The translations under genes were made by a program, and so were the position numbers. 64,000 nucleotides of DNA, from contig JBAOKB010000048.1 of the NCBI GenBank assembly GCA_037044905.1, positions 310,001-374,000 of the forward strand, given 5' to 3'. This DNA is from Hortaea werneckii (taxonomy: Eukaryota; Ascomycota; Dothideomycetes; Mycosphaerellales; Teratosphaeriaceae). Positions 1 to 11,354 of this stretch are shown in pieces. Within the stretch, counting starts at the first letter, position 1. Every line of letters begins with the position of its first letter. A model generated the notes under the pieces. The model was not told where the DNA came from and did not search any database. It was given only the letters and a program-made list of their open reading frames with translations.

Positions 1-855
1 ATTGGTGGCACACGACCCTTGCGAACCGTAGCGATCTTCTCTAGATCCCCCGCTACAATAATATCTTGTATTTCTTGGTGGTGCTGTATAGCCGGCGCAG
101 CGGGTGGCTGTCCGGCAAAATACCAAAGCATGGTTCAAATGGGAATCCTCGCCATGAAGCCAACCGTCCCATTGGATCTTGGTATTCGGCTTCACCCAAT
201 GTAGCTGGATCGCCGCGCTCGTCCCCTTGGCAGAGGGAACAAGCAGCATCATGGACTTTCTGACTGTTTCGCGATACCATCGCAGGCCTCACGTCCCTAT
301 TGAGAGGCGAAGGCCAAGTGATCGTAATCTTGTCACTTCCTCTGCAGGGCGAATATCAATGTGCGGCGCGCACAACATATTCTGCGGTTCTCGACCGTGC
401 CCATACCATGTCTGCTTGCACCAAAACAGCATAGAACAGCTGACACGAGACGCCAAGTGCCTTAGCGCGCATGCATTCAATACTCGACATGTCCATGATT
501 GACCAATACCCTTCCAGGCTCTACACATTCAGCCTATCCTGTGCCCCTCTGTCCGAGGAATGCTTGTCACATTCTCACGTGTCCTTGGAATTCCGGGCCG
601 TTATTATACAACTCAAGCTTCTCGTTGCTGGATTCCCGCCGGCAGGATGCATCGTGGCGGCGCATTCAGCCTGATGTCCTTGAACATGAGATCTACAGAC
701 CACACCACATGGCTTTGCGGTCCGCAATACCTGGTCTCGGCCTTCGTACATTGTCTATATAGCATACATGATCCCCCTGGTTCACCTCCACTCAGAGCCT
801 CACTGTCCATCTTTGTTCACACTCGCTCAGCACTGTACCGCTGCCATCAATCATC
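1..855. other. left-edge intergenic region and transporter upstream region
   Basis: No reading frame here has the composition or conservation expected of a real gene. The short open frames on both strands lack recognisable motifs. The right end is the 5' flank of the sugar transporter and includes a TATA-like element at 755-762. Confidence 0.5.
755..762 (+). promoter_or_regulatory. TATA-like element of the sugar transporter
   Basis: CTATATAG lies about 95 bp before the ATG at 856, a plausible core-promoter spacing for a regulated filamentous-fungal gene. This is position and sequence only. Confidence 0.35.
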
Positions 856-2689
856 ATGGCTCCTCACATCGTCAAGGCTCCTCACCAGGAGAACATCACT
901 GAGGCGCAGGAGGCAGCGCCCGCGATCCCCAAGGTGATATGGCACAAGTCACCGAATATGCGGAAACTCTATTTCTTCGCCGCTGTTCTCTGTATCAACT
1001 CAGCTACCACTGGCTACGATGGTACTTACTACCGTACTTCAAATGAATTTTGAGACAGTCTCTAACAAAGTCGCAGGCTCCATGTTGAACGCTATGCAGT
1101 TCTTTCCTAGCTGGGAGAACTACTTCAACAAGCCATCCTCGGACACCCTAGGCCGTCTTAGTGCCATGTACTCGATTGGTTCCATTGCCTCGCTGGTTTT
1201 CGTCCCTATCTTGTCCGACCGTTTTGGAAGAAGATGCCCGATCATTGTTGGCTGTATGATTATGATTCTTGCTGCTGCTGTCCAGGTAAGTTTGGCGCGA
1301 CATTTGGGTTTGGAAGACAGAAGCTTACAATTCGTGTCCTAGGCTGCCTCTCAAAGCCTCCCGATGTTCGAAGGCGCCAGATTCTTCATGGGTTTCGGCA
1401 ACTCTCTTGCACAGCTCTCCTCCCCGCTCCTCCTTACCGAAATCTGCCACCCCCAGCACCGTGGCCGTGTCACTGCCGTATACAACTGTCTCTGGAATGT
1501 TGGCGCTCTCATCTGCTCTTGGATCTCCTTCGGCACACAGAACATTGGAAGCAACTGGGCTTGGAGAATCCCGACATTGATCCAAGCTTTCCCGTCCGTG
1601 ATCTGCATTACCTTCATTTGGTGTAGGTGAGCTTTGCGTCTTCCTTGACTTCAAATGCTGATCTTTCTTCAGGGATTCCGGAAAGTCCGCGTTGGCTCAT
1701 TTCGAAGGAAAAGAATGACAAGGCTCTTCACGTTCTGGGATACTATCACGCCGACGGCAACATTGACGACCAGACGGTTCAGTTTGAGTATGAAGAGATA
1801 AGGAGACGATCCGAATGGAATTCGTTGCGAAGAAGAGCTCTTCTTACCTGGACTTCTTCAAGACCAAGGGCAACCGCTACCGCCTGTTCCTCATCATTTC
1901 GGCTGGTCTGTTCTCTCAATGGTCTGGCAACGCGCTGGTTTCCTACTACGCCAACAAGATTTACACGTCTGCAGGTGTCGACGGTCCAAAGGCTGGTCTT
2001 GGTCTTGATGGAGGCAACAAGGTTCTGTCACTGATTGTTTCCATCTCTTGCGCCTTGCTCTGCGATCGCATCGGACGTCGACCACTCTTCCTGGCTGCAA
2101 CAGGTGGTATGCTTCTCTGCTTCATGGCTGCCACCATTTCTTCCGCCCAATACGCCAAGACTGACGACAAGGGCACCGGTATCGCGGTCGTTCTGTTCGT
2201 CTGGCTGCACGGTGTCGCCTACGCCTTCGCATGGTCTGGTCTTCTCGTTGCGTACACGGTCGAGATCCTGCCATTTAAGATTCGCGCCAAGGGTTTGATG
2301 GTCATGAACGTCGCCATCCAAGTCGCGTTGGTCATCAACAACTACGTCAACCCCATCCCCCTTGATGGTGCGTGGAAGGGCACCGAGTGGAAGCTCTATT
2401 GCGTCTACACCGCTTGGATTGCTGTCGAGCTGGTCATTGTCTACCTCTTCTACGTGGAGACTAGGTATGTGCTAACAGCCCACATATCGCATACAAAATT
2501 CAAACTAACATTGACTTCAGGGGCCCTACGCTTGAGGAAATCGCACGTATCTTCGACGGTGACAATGCTGAAGTCGGCGCTGTACACGTCAAGGATTCTC
2601 CTGGCCTCGCCAACGACCACTACGACATCCATGAGAAGACATATGCCGAGAAGCAAGAGATTATGACGACTGCGATCGAGAAGTCTTAA
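856..2689 (+). CDS. MFS sugar transporter (Sugar_tr family), one 1-bp frameshift
   Basis: Proton-coupled sugar importer of the plasma membrane, about 538 residues. Exons are 856-1021, 1077-1285, 1343-1622, 1673-2464 and 2521-2689; all introns are GT-AG, 50-57 bp. Family signatures seen are DRFGRR after the second helix, PESPRWL after the sixth, DRIGRR in the second half, and PFKIRAKG. Twelve hydrophobic segments can be traced. The overall pattern resembles fungal lactose-permease/hexose transporters; the substrate cannot be read from sequence. The reading frame breaks at 1800/1801 in the central cytoplasmic loop, where one A appears to be missing: the codons before it (FEYEEI) and after it (MEFVAKKSSSYLDFF) are both canonical for the family but lie in different frames. 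The flanks are too close for an intron. Either an assembly error or a recently broken gene. Confidence 0.88.
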
Positions 2690-3129
2690 ACGCGCTGTTC
2701 GCAGGTAATGGATTGAAGGGTTGAGGGGGTTTGACGAATAACTTTCTTTTACACGGTGGATATCGAAGTCGAATAGTCCGATCAATCGTTTGCATGTGGC
2801 TTGCAAGTCCAACAGAACATTACATCTTTCGCGCTAGAGTCATCGTCGTGTCGTCTCTATCTTACTGTCTCTGCTAACAAATTAGGAGTACCCCTCATCC
2901 AAACTCGTGTCGTTTGAAGCTGACCGTTTTCCCTCTGTGATACCTTATGGTCGCAAGTTCCTGGTTTCTCCAAAACTATCCTAATATGGTCTTCTCCACT
3001 TTGGTGTTTGACGCCGAAATCCTATTTACCTAGTGCGACAGTATCGAAGACTGCGGTCTGGGTCACTCCCCTATGAACCCGTCAAGATAGCGGGCGCTGG
3101 TGCTCCATAATCCCGCTTCGAAACATCAA
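2690..3129. other. intergenic, 3' flanks of convergent genes
   Basis: The stop codons of the transporter (+) and the acetyltransferase (-) face each other here. I see only untranslated sequence, with no further gene or repeat. Confidence 0.5.
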
Positions 3130-3810
3130 TCATCCTTGAGGATCTCGTACCATGCAGTACAAAGTGATCGCATTGCCATCATCATCGCAGATCATCTCCC
3201 TTGCCAGTTTGAATCCCAGTCGCTCATAAATCTTCAAGTTTGGTTCCGCCCTAGACGACTCCAGATAGCATTTGCGTCCTTCTTTATCGGCCTGGTCTGT
3301 AACGTGCTTGAAAAGTAATTTGCCAATACCTCTGCCCTGTGCTTCGGGAGAGACGGTGACGATATTGCAAAAGTAGTAACCGTTCCGGTCGTCCCAGATC
3401 TCGGATTGAGCTTTGGCTTGTGCTTCCTTCCAGATGTTATAACGATTGACATTGAGTCCGCCACGACCATGTCTGAGATTGGTGATGCCTTGCTGCACCC
3501 ATAGCCACCATGAGCCATACCAGTCCCACCAGCTTACCTTGCCCTCAGGGTTGGCGACGGCGGGTGGGAGCCAGCAGGCTACGCCTAGGACATTTCCTTC
3601 AGGGTCCTCGGTGTCTTTTGCCACATCGAAAAGTGCATGGCTCATTCCCCATCGACACCTGACACTTAAGCTGGCAGTATTGCGCTCAACGGAGAAGTTC
3701 TGTGGATCAAATACCCAGTTTGCGTATGGGTCATCTGCGAAAGCTTCTTGTATACATTTGATCGCTGCTGGGATATCTCGTTCAGCAATAGACGATACTG
3801 TGACTGGCAT
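3130..3810 (-). CDS. GNAT-family N-acetyltransferase
   Basis: Single-exon protein of 226 residues. It transfers the acetyl group of acetyl-CoA to an unidentified amine. The acetyl-CoA binding motif A is clear near residue 160 (VSPEAQGRGIGKLL, with the Q-x-x-G-x-G pyrophosphate loop), followed by the typical late segment YERLGFKLAREM. The N-terminal part (AFADDPYANWVF) matches the fungal acetyltransferases that often sit beside metabolic genes. The frame is uninterrupted, unlike its neighbours on both sides. It starts 288 bp from the divergent pseudouridine synthase gene. The substrate is unknown. Confidence 0.85.
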   Translation of the reverse strand: MPVTVSSIAERDIPAAIKCIQEAFADDPYANWVFDPQNFSVERNTASLSVRCRWGMSHALFDVAKDTEDPEGNVLGVACWLPPAVANPEGKVSWWDWYGSWWLWVQQGITNLRHGRGGLNVNRYNIWKEAQAKAQSEIWDDRNGYYFCNIVTVSPEAQGRGIGKLLFKHVTDQADKEGRKCYLESSRAEPNLKIYERLGFKLAREMICDDDGNAITLYCMVRDPQG

Positions 3811-4098
3811 TTTGACGGTGTTCCAAGTTACGACCAGGATATTCCAAGACTAGAGCCAACAGAAGTGGGAGACAGGGCGTAGATGTTGATTAAAAAGATA
3901 GGAAACAGATAAGCTCCAGGGCTAGCCCAACGCGGAAGGTTGACGCGAGGGTGCAATGAATTTCAGTCGCGCATTTCCGCTCGTCACACGTGCGGACCGT
4001 CATATAGCAATCACCTCATCTGCGGCACCTGAACACTGGCTCCCTCACCGCGTGTACTTGCGCATCTGCTGCGCCGAGGCAAGATTCCAGCATCCAGC
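3811..4098. promoter_or_regulatory. shared upstream region of GNAT and PUS9-like genes
   Basis: The two start codons are 288 bp apart and point away from each other, so this must hold both promoters. No TATA box stands out. Confidence 0.5.
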
Positions 4099-5534
4099 AT
4101 GGCTGTCACTGTTGTCGACCCGCCTGTCGAGCAGCCGGATCACCTTCCCCCACCTCCAAAGGTTGTCACTACGCCCTGCGATCCCTGGCCACGACCGTAC
4201 TTCCTGAAGGATGGACTGAGGAGGGTCAAGCCGTATCATTTTACGTACAACACGAATGTGAAGCAGAGATGGCGAGGTCGGGAAATCCTGGATATCTTTA
4301 CCGATGAGTTCAGAGACAGACCGAAGGAATACTATGTATGTGCAAGATGGCGATATAAGAAGCATGCGGAGACCTGACTAATGCTTGTAGAAAGACGCCA
4401 TAGAATCGGGCAAGATTCAAGTCAACGGACAACCCTTCGCTTCTGTCACCTCGCAAGTCAAGAATGGAGATGTGATCAGCCATACTCTGCACCGCCATGA
4501 GCCTCCTGTCACTGGGCAGCCGATCGGTATCGTACACGAGGATGACGACCTGATCGTCATCAACAAGCCAGCGGGCGTGCCAGTACATCCCGCCGGTCGC
4601 TACAACTATAACAGCGTGGTTGAGATCATGCGGGCGGAGAGGGGGCATCAGTGGAACCCCGCTTCCCGTCAACCGGCTGGATAGGCTGACAAGCGGCGTC
4701 ATGTTCATCGGAAAGCACAAAAAGGCTGCCGAAAAGCTGACAGATCAGCTTGTCGGCCGGACCGTGCGAAAGGAATATGTCGCCCGGGTGCGTGGCGAAT
4801 TCCCAGAAGGCGATGTCATCTGTGAGGAACCAATCCTACAGATCTCGCCCAAGCTAGGGCTCAACAGAGTCCGTGCCAGCGGCAAATCTGCAAAGACTGT
4901 CTTCAAGCGGCTCGCATATTATCCACCGAAGCTCAGTGACAGTGGTGAGCCACAAGGCGCAGGCTACTCGATCGTCCGTTGCCTGCCACTCACAGGTCGG
5001 ACACACCAGCTGCGCGTTCACTTACAGTTCCTTGGCCACCCAATTACTAACGACCCCATCTACGCCAATCGCCGTGTATTTGGCGCGAATCTTGGCAAGG
5101 CAACAGTCGACAGTGATGATGACGAAGACGTTATGACCCGCCTCTCGCGCATGGGCAAGACCGAAGTTGCTGATGCTGTGGCGTATGAAGACGAAATGGT
5201 TGAACAGTACAACAAGAAGAAAGCGGAGAAGATGACTGGCGAGCTATGCGACATCTGCCAGACTCCTTTGTACAGCGATCCTGGACCGCATGAGCTGGGG
5301 ATCTATCTACATGCGAAGAAGTATGCCGATGCGGATGGACGGTGGAGCTATGAGACTTCACTGCCAGAATGGGCACTGCCGCCGAAAGGATACGAAGGCC
5401 CGACTGAAGCAACGCCAGAGAGTGATCCGCTGGCCATTGATATTGCCAAACTTCAGCTGGATGACGAGAAGCCCTCGGGCGAACAGCAACCAGGTACTTC
5501 AAACGATCAAAAGCAGGCAGCAACAACTTCTTGA
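4099..5534 (+). CDS. PUS9: RluA-type tRNA pseudouridine synthase (Pus9/Rib2 group), one frameshift
   Basis: Isomerises uridine to pseudouridine; the yeast Pus9/Rib2 (Pus8) group acts on tRNA position 32. Exons are 4099-4335 and 4391-5534, about 460 residues. The N-terminus (YFLKDGLRRVKPYHFTYN) and the following S4-like segment (KDAIESGKIQVNGQ) match that group. The core motifs VINKPAGVPVHP and NRLDRLTSG, with the catalytic Asp, are present, as is the later GRTHQLRVHLQFLGHP. A C-terminal C-x2-C element (CDICQTPL) follows. There is no deaminase domain, so it is not a full Rib2. The frame changes at the CCCC run 4657-4660, just before the catalytic motif, where one C too many is present. Total exon length is 3n+1, consistent with exactly one inserted base. 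Confidence 0.88.
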
Positions 5535-6047
5535 GATCTGTTTTCCCTGGCCCGCTTGTTCAACGTGAACGGACTGCGCGCCGCATACGGCCTTCAAGAA
5601 ATTTCGCCATTCGTGGGCGCAATCACTGCGGATGAATGAACGTGTTCGACCGCAATGCGCGGATACCGATATCAGCCGTAGCAATTGGGACGGAGCTAAA
5701 AAGCTTCGGAAGACCCCTCATTTTCTTGCCACCTCATGCAGATCGACTGGCAAGTCGACTTCGCCGTACGTGGACTTGTGTAGCTGCACCAGTTTTCTGC
5801 CGTTCGCATAGCATGTTCATTGAGCTCCTGCCTATCCTGTTTTGACCAATCGGTCCGTTATATGATGCTCAGGTGTCGTCATTCCGTGCCTCTGAGCTGC
5901 AGAGCACCCGCATACAGTCTTTAGGCTATCAAAACACATTGACGGATTGTTAAGAAGATCGTCTCTTTTCCATTCCAAATTCCTCGTTACCCCTCTTCGC
6001 ATTCATAGTCAATCGCATTGCAACTTCTCCTTCCAGGCGCAATCAAA
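5535..6047. other. intergenic, upstream of oxidoreductase
   Basis: No gene seen. CT-rich sequence (about 5965-6035) just before the ATG at 6048 is typical of a fungal 5' leader. Confidence 0.45.
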
Positions 6048-7147
6048 ATGAGTGCAAAGATCGGCGTGGCCATCATTGGCAGTGGTAGGTCGCCGCCATA
6101 TGGCTATCACAAGTTCTAAATGTTGCAGCTATTGACCCGACATAAAGGGATATTCGTCAAGGAAGAACACCTCCCCGCCGTCCAATCATGCGAGCAACTA
6201 GCCCTGAAAGCCATCTACTCGCGCTCCCTCAAATCCGCCCAAGCCGTCTCGGAATCCCTCTCCCAAATCGACCTGTACTCGGACGACTCAACCCAGGATT
6301 ACGCAGCCTGCTTTCCCGCGCAGACATCCACGCCGTCATCATCGCCCTCCCGATCCCCGTGCAACCGGACTTCATCAAGCAGGCTCTCATGGCCGGAAGC
6401 ACGTCCTGGCGGAGAAACCTCTGGCGAAGGATGTCGCGACTGGGAAGGCGCTGCTGGATTGGTATCACGCGAATATCGATACTAAGAAAGTCACGTTCGG
6501 CGTCGCCGAGCAGTTCCGCTATCTAGATGCCTTCCTCTACGGCGCGCAGAAGGCCCGGGGGTTCGGCCGCGTCCTGGGGTTCGTCATAAGCTCGGGGCCA
6601 ATATTCAACCCGGCGCGAAGTACTTTGAGACGGCGTGGCGGAAGACGCCGGAGTATCAGGGCGGGTTTCTGCTGGACGGCGGCGTGCATTTTGTTGCGGG
6701 CATGAGGCTGTTGTTAGGTTCTGAGGCGCAGGTTGAGAGGTGAGTGCGTTTACGCAGCAGTTGCAGCCGCATTTGGTGCCGGTTGATACGGTGGATGCGT
6801 CGTTGCGGTTGGCGAATGGGAGTACGGGGAATTTCTCCGTATCGTTTGGGACGACGTTTAGTGGTGCGAGTTGGGAGATTGCTTGCGAGGGAGGGAGTGT
6901 GAGTGTAGCGGGGAAGGATGTGGTTATTACGCCAAAGGGAGGTGATGAGATTAGGGAGGAGAAGCCAGAGGCGCTGGGGAGTGGTGTGAAGGCTGAGGTC
7001 TTCGCATGGGCGGAGAGCATTGTGAAAGGCAAGCAGGACGATCAACAGAAACCAGAGGAGGCACTCGCGGATTTGGAATGCTTAGAAGCTATGCTGAAGA
7101 GTGGTGAGAGGGGAGGCGAGCCAGTATCACTACAGTACCAAATATGA
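6048..7147 (+). CDS. Gfo/Idh/MocA-family NAD(P)-dependent oxidoreductase, four frameshifts
   Basis: Predicted sugar- or diol-type dehydrogenase of about 346 residues. Exons are 6048-6084 and 6148-7147. The N-terminus IGVAIIGSG followed by GIFVKEEHLP is the Rossmann dinucleotide loop. In shifted frames the next segments are the family core (ADIHAVIIALPIPV, then EKPLAKD with the catalytic-site Lys, then FGVAEQFRYLDAF, then LLDGGVHFVAGMRLLLG) and the C-terminal beta-sheet part (DTVDASLRLANGSTGNFSVSFG). Joining them needs one missing base at each of about 6305, 6397, 6582 and 6739, all in short runs. Total exon length is 3n-4, which fits exactly four deletions. As given it encodes no full-length protein; it is a pseudogene if the sequence is correct. 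Substrate unknown. Confidence 0.8.
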
Positions 7148-7264
7148 TGAAGCTTATTACTCGCCAGGAGGGTATCTCATACAGCTATCTCGAATCTACT
7201 TTTGGCCGCTAAAGGAAGCCTCGTTGTCTACCATCGCTACGTTCCGCGTTTCGCAGTCTGTCAA

Positions 7265-9170
7265 TCAAAAAGTTCCAGTGATTCTGGTTGTCTTGACGAT
7301 CTTGTTATCGGTGATGTGCATGTCTCGTGGGAACCGGCAATTCTCGCCATTCAGACACATGCCCGAGCCTCTGCTGCTACCCTCAGTAGCAACGGGAAAG
7401 GGACAGCGATGTCCGTAGATGCATTTCACATCGTCACATTCGGTACCCTTCTTGCATGGCGTCTCGCGTGCAACCACACGTAGCCAGTGCCTCTCCTGAG
7501 GGAGTCAACTTGACGTCGTGGCGATGAGGGCACTTATCCGACCTTCCAGCATTGTAGTGGCAGCAGCCCTGTCCAATATAATGCTGATTGCACATCTTGA
7601 TCCTCTTCAAACGTTGGACCTCGTCCTTGTCATAATCCATTGGCTCGTCGATGCGCTGGCCTTTAATATTGCGTGAGATTGTCTTCGAGGCTGTCTCAAA
7701 GGGGCGAGATGCTTTGGGGATCTCGGTGAGAGGCAATGCGGATGAAGCTTTTGTGATCGCAGCCCATGAGCCAAGACCGGCAGTGCCGGAGTCAGAAGAC
7801 TCTGCTGAAGAAGCCATGGAGGTGCTCCTCAGGTGAGGTAGACGCTGCGCCAAGACCTGGCCATCCAATTGGTGGAGCTGAGCGCCACTCGAGGTGAATG
7901 GAGAGAATGGACTAGCGGTCCTAGGGGTAAAAACTTCGCTTGTTGCGCTGAGACCGCAAGATTCGACGCGAGGGCGGAAGGCTTGGGCGTCCGTGTTCAG
8001 GGGTCCTGTCAAGAGCGCCGGTGAAGCTGAAACAAGTCAGCAGGGGATCCATTCAAAGCAATTTGCTGTTTTCTTACCGATTTGGGGCTGTGCCTCGCGA
8101 AAGACACCTGGCAACTTGGTGGTCTTGAACTCAAGCTGCTTCAGTTCATTTGCCAATGGTACAGCCTCCAGCAGGGTGACACGAGACAAGGCTTCCCTAT
8201 CCAAAGCGTATTGCCCAAACAAGCGAGCGTAATCGTAGTTTTCAGAACACCCAAATATGATTTGGCGGCAGTGATAGTCGTAAAGATGGAGCTTCAGATT
8301 CTCTGATGTCCTGTCAGCAACAATTTCTCGCTCTAATTAGAGCCGCAAAGGCTCTAAAAAAGGAGGGGAGGATTGTACATACCCGCCATCTTCCCAGTAG
8401 CCTTATTATCCCCTTGCCCAACATCGACGAACTCGAACAAGTCGTTTCCAGAGCTGAAGCCGTGAGCAAAGCTTTCAAAATGAGCGATGTTGCTGACCAG
8501 CCCAGCCTTTGTGCAAGTCTCAGCAAGACCCTTGACATTGGCATAGACCTTGACCGCGATGCGAAAATCGTCCGGCATCTCGATGATTTCGCGAAGAGCC
8601 CAGGTCCGAATGGCTTGGTACAAGAAGGCGGCTGCTCGCTTGCCGCCATTCTCGCCCTGGGCAAGGAAGTCTGTGTTGAAGAGGATCGCATCGCCATCAA
8701 TGAGGACAAGGATGTAAGGGTTGCGATTCTGCAGGATGAAGCATTAGCCATTCATTCGACGGAGAAGAAGGCGGTTCCAGCGCTGCCATTGAGCTACTCA
8801 CCAAGATACCTTGCAAATGCTGCAGGTTCCTGCACGCCTCCTCGAACTTCTTCTTGTAATCAACGACCGTGTTGAAGCCGGCCTCATTCTCGCGGACGTA
8901 ATTCTTATGCTTGAGATGCAGGTTTTCGTAGCGGCTGATGACGTCCTAGTCAACAATGTTAGCAATGGAGGCCGTCGATCGGGATACAGGTAAGTTTGTG
9001 CTGGCTCTCCTTACCTCGAGTAGAAGATTCTTCATCACATCCGAATACTTGAGGTGCTCATACCGAGTCCAAATGCTGGCGATGTGATCCTCCTCTCCGT
9101 TCGTAGTTGGCGCATGATTGCCGTTCGCATTCGGGAGCGCCCCGGTGAGCGCATGTCCATTGCTCGCCAT
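7265..9170 (-). CDS. fungal tandem CCCH zinc-finger protein, one frameshift
   Basis: Predicted nucleic-acid-binding protein of about 543 residues. Exons (reverse strand) are 9170-9015, 8945-8802, 8728-8393, the fourth 8302-8078 and 8026-7265. The N-terminal part is helical (KYSDVMKNLLLE, then a charged coiled coil). A globular alpha/beta domain follows, beginning YILVLIDGDAILFNTDFL, of the type fused to CCCH fingers in many fungal proteins. A Ser/Pro-rich linker leads to a C-terminal finger pair: one from CNQHYIGQGCCHYN and one at CKKGTECDDVKCIYGHRC. The frame slips between the fingers at about 7498-7506 (one extra base). The start could also be 16 codons further upstream at 9218. Function is not established in this family as far as I know; RNA binding is inferred from CCCH chemistry. 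Confidence 0.78.
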
Positions 9171-10134
9171 GGTCGGAAGGCGCAATGGGTTGAGAGGGTG
9201 AACGTGTTGGCAGTGCAATTTAGTAGTTGGGTGTTGAAAGATGGTTGTAGCAGGCGTGAATCCGGACGCTGAAGTTGCAGTTCAACAGTGTGGCTGGTGT
9301 TCGCAGGCGACAAAGACGGTGGAGTGAAGACAGTCGGGCTGCTGCCGTTTGAACTGTCTGACAATGAAACCTGCTGGAGTGGCGCTGAACCTGGATAAGC
9401 CGTCCTTTACCGTTCGCTGTTGATGTTGCAAACGGAGGAAAGACTTTGACGTAATTTGACTTGTAATTGCGAGGTCGTCAAAAAGGAAAAGTTCAGCCTT
9501 GCCACCTGAGTGCAGAGCGCTGGTTGGCTCACGCGTTTGCCTGAACTTGGAAGGAGCGATTCCAGAGCTCAAAGCCTACGAAAACAGTGCCAGTGCCAGG
9601 CGTAATGATGGAGCTTTCATACACCGACAGATTCAGTGGTTTTGCATCGCTACCAATGTCTGGGAGATACCTGTGTGACACTGCATGGGGTCATGCAATG
9701 CAGGGAGCACAGACTTGCAGGCGACTCGTCGCATGCGGCTGGCGGCAAGCCGATGTGTAACTGGTGAAGCCGAAGTGTCGAGGCTAGACATTCGCCACTT
9801 TCTACGCACGGCCGGTGGACATTTTCTACAATCTTGCTCTATCAGTTATCTAGCATGTATCTGTAGAGGCGAAGAAATACAACTCATGCGTTCATAATAC
9901 AGTCTCTGCTTCAGAGCTCTTTCGCAGCTCAATGACCACGATTCAGCCACTGTCGTGGAGCCACATCACCCTTGGGCGCGAAGACAACCTTTCCACCAAC
10001 AGCCAAGATAGTTCGCTGAATGCGCGAACGTCTGCCCATGACACGTGGCTGACCGTGCAGTGACCTCGATGGCCCCGTTCCCCATCGTCTTGACTCTCAT
10101 TTACCGCCCGCCTCGACCATCCGTCCTCGTTCTC
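9171..10134. other. intergenic
   Basis: Upstream DNA of the CCCH gene and downstream DNA of aprataxin. No coding frame, repeat or RNA gene recognised. Confidence 0.45.
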
Positions 10135-11072
10135 TCATTCCCGGATCCAAGCTTCCCTTTCCTCTTCCAGATGTTCCTTCAGCCTTGCCATCTTGTTCTC
10201 AAAATTCCTACCACACCGCCAGCACAGCATATCCTCCGGGAAATGTGTGTATGCCCTTCTGTGATCGTCCAGCGCGAGTGGAAAGGCACTCAGGGGCACT
10301 AAAAAGTCCGTCGTGAAAGAGAGGTAATGGTTCCGCTTCTTCATGCACTCGCTGACCATATCCTTGCTTAAGACGTGGATGTGGAGATGGGTCATGGACG
10401 GGTTCGCATGGATGCCGGATATTATGTCCTTGTCCCAGTCACGATTAGGAGGCAATTGGTCCTCAGGAATGGTGGATCGCTCTCTTCAGCCTCCCTTCGT
10501 GGTCGTTCTGAAGCTGAGTATTTGCCGAACCGTCGACTTAATTCTTTCGCCACGATAGCCCGTACCTTCTTTTCTTCCTGCCTGCATTCCTCAAGGAATG
10601 TTACATCGTCAAAAGCATTCTGCGGCCTAAGAACGTTCTTCCCGGTATCCCTGGGCAAAAGAAGGAGATGCACGGAGGCTTTTGGAAACAAATCGTTAAT
10701 GACGACGAACTTGTCGTTGTAATATACCACTCGACTTGGTGGGAAGGAGGCGGGGTCTACGGTGTAGGCGGCCAGTCCATCTCTTCCTGCAAATATCGTC
10801 TTCGCAGTCTGGTGGTCGGTTTTGTCTGGGGAAGGCTTTGGCTTGGTGGGCTTTTTGGACATGAGTTCTGTAACTACATATCAACGATCAGACTTCTAGT
10901 GACTATAAAAAGCCTATGGAACCCAGTGAGATGCCAATCAATTGTACATACATGCATTGGGCCTAGCTGAAGGAGGGAACTGCTGTGTTGACTGCTGACC
11001 AGGAACTGCAGTAGCTGCGACATCTTGAGGCAATCCTTCCTCAAAATCGTCCGCAGAGGCGAGACCAGCCAT
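10135..11072 (-). CDS. HNT3: aprataxin-like DNA 5'-adenylate hydrolase (HIT plus zinc finger), one frameshift
   Basis: Removes AMP from the 5' end of DNA left by abortive ligation; a nuclear repair enzyme of about 286 residues. Exons are 11072-10952 and 10873-10135, the intron ending at TAG to give the start sequence RPNAFTELMSKKP. The HIT fold is clear: VVINDLFPKASVHLLLLPRD, then the histidine triad THLHIHVLS. The C-terminal zinc finger (CWRCGRNF followed by LKEHLE) is the C2HE module that separates aprataxin from other HIT proteins. The frame shifts at about 10471-10476 just before PPNRDWDKDIISG, consistent with one missing base in a run of C on the coding strand. It is divergent from the DUF4211 gene, 282 bp away. 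Confidence 0.88.
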
Positions 11073-11354
11073 CTTGGGCCAATTTTATCTTGTTATGCGT
11101 AGGTTGGACACAAGTGAAGCTTACCAGTAGCGCAGTGAATACAGATCGTTTCGTCAATTGGTGCCCTTCACATGTCAGCGCAGGAGCACGAGCCACAATG
11201 GGTGGCGTCATGGCGCGTTTAATTTGCGCGACCAAGTCGCGTTCTCCATTTTGTGCTACCTTTGGGTTGCGGAGATCCAACATCTCGACGTCTGTTGCAA
11301 CTCCGCTAACTGCCTCCTGCGCAATACCCTTTGCTAGCGCTCGAATACGACGTG
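11073..11354. promoter_or_regulatory. shared upstream region of aprataxin and DUF4211 genes
   Basis: 282 bp between two divergent start codons. An in-frame TTG at 11331 could extend the rightward gene, but the ATG at 11355 is the natural start. Confidence 0.5.

Noticed and set aside
6740..6766. GTGAGT...GCAG as a 27-bp intron in the oxidoreductase gene
   Set aside because: Too short, and the sequence in between codes for conserved family residues.
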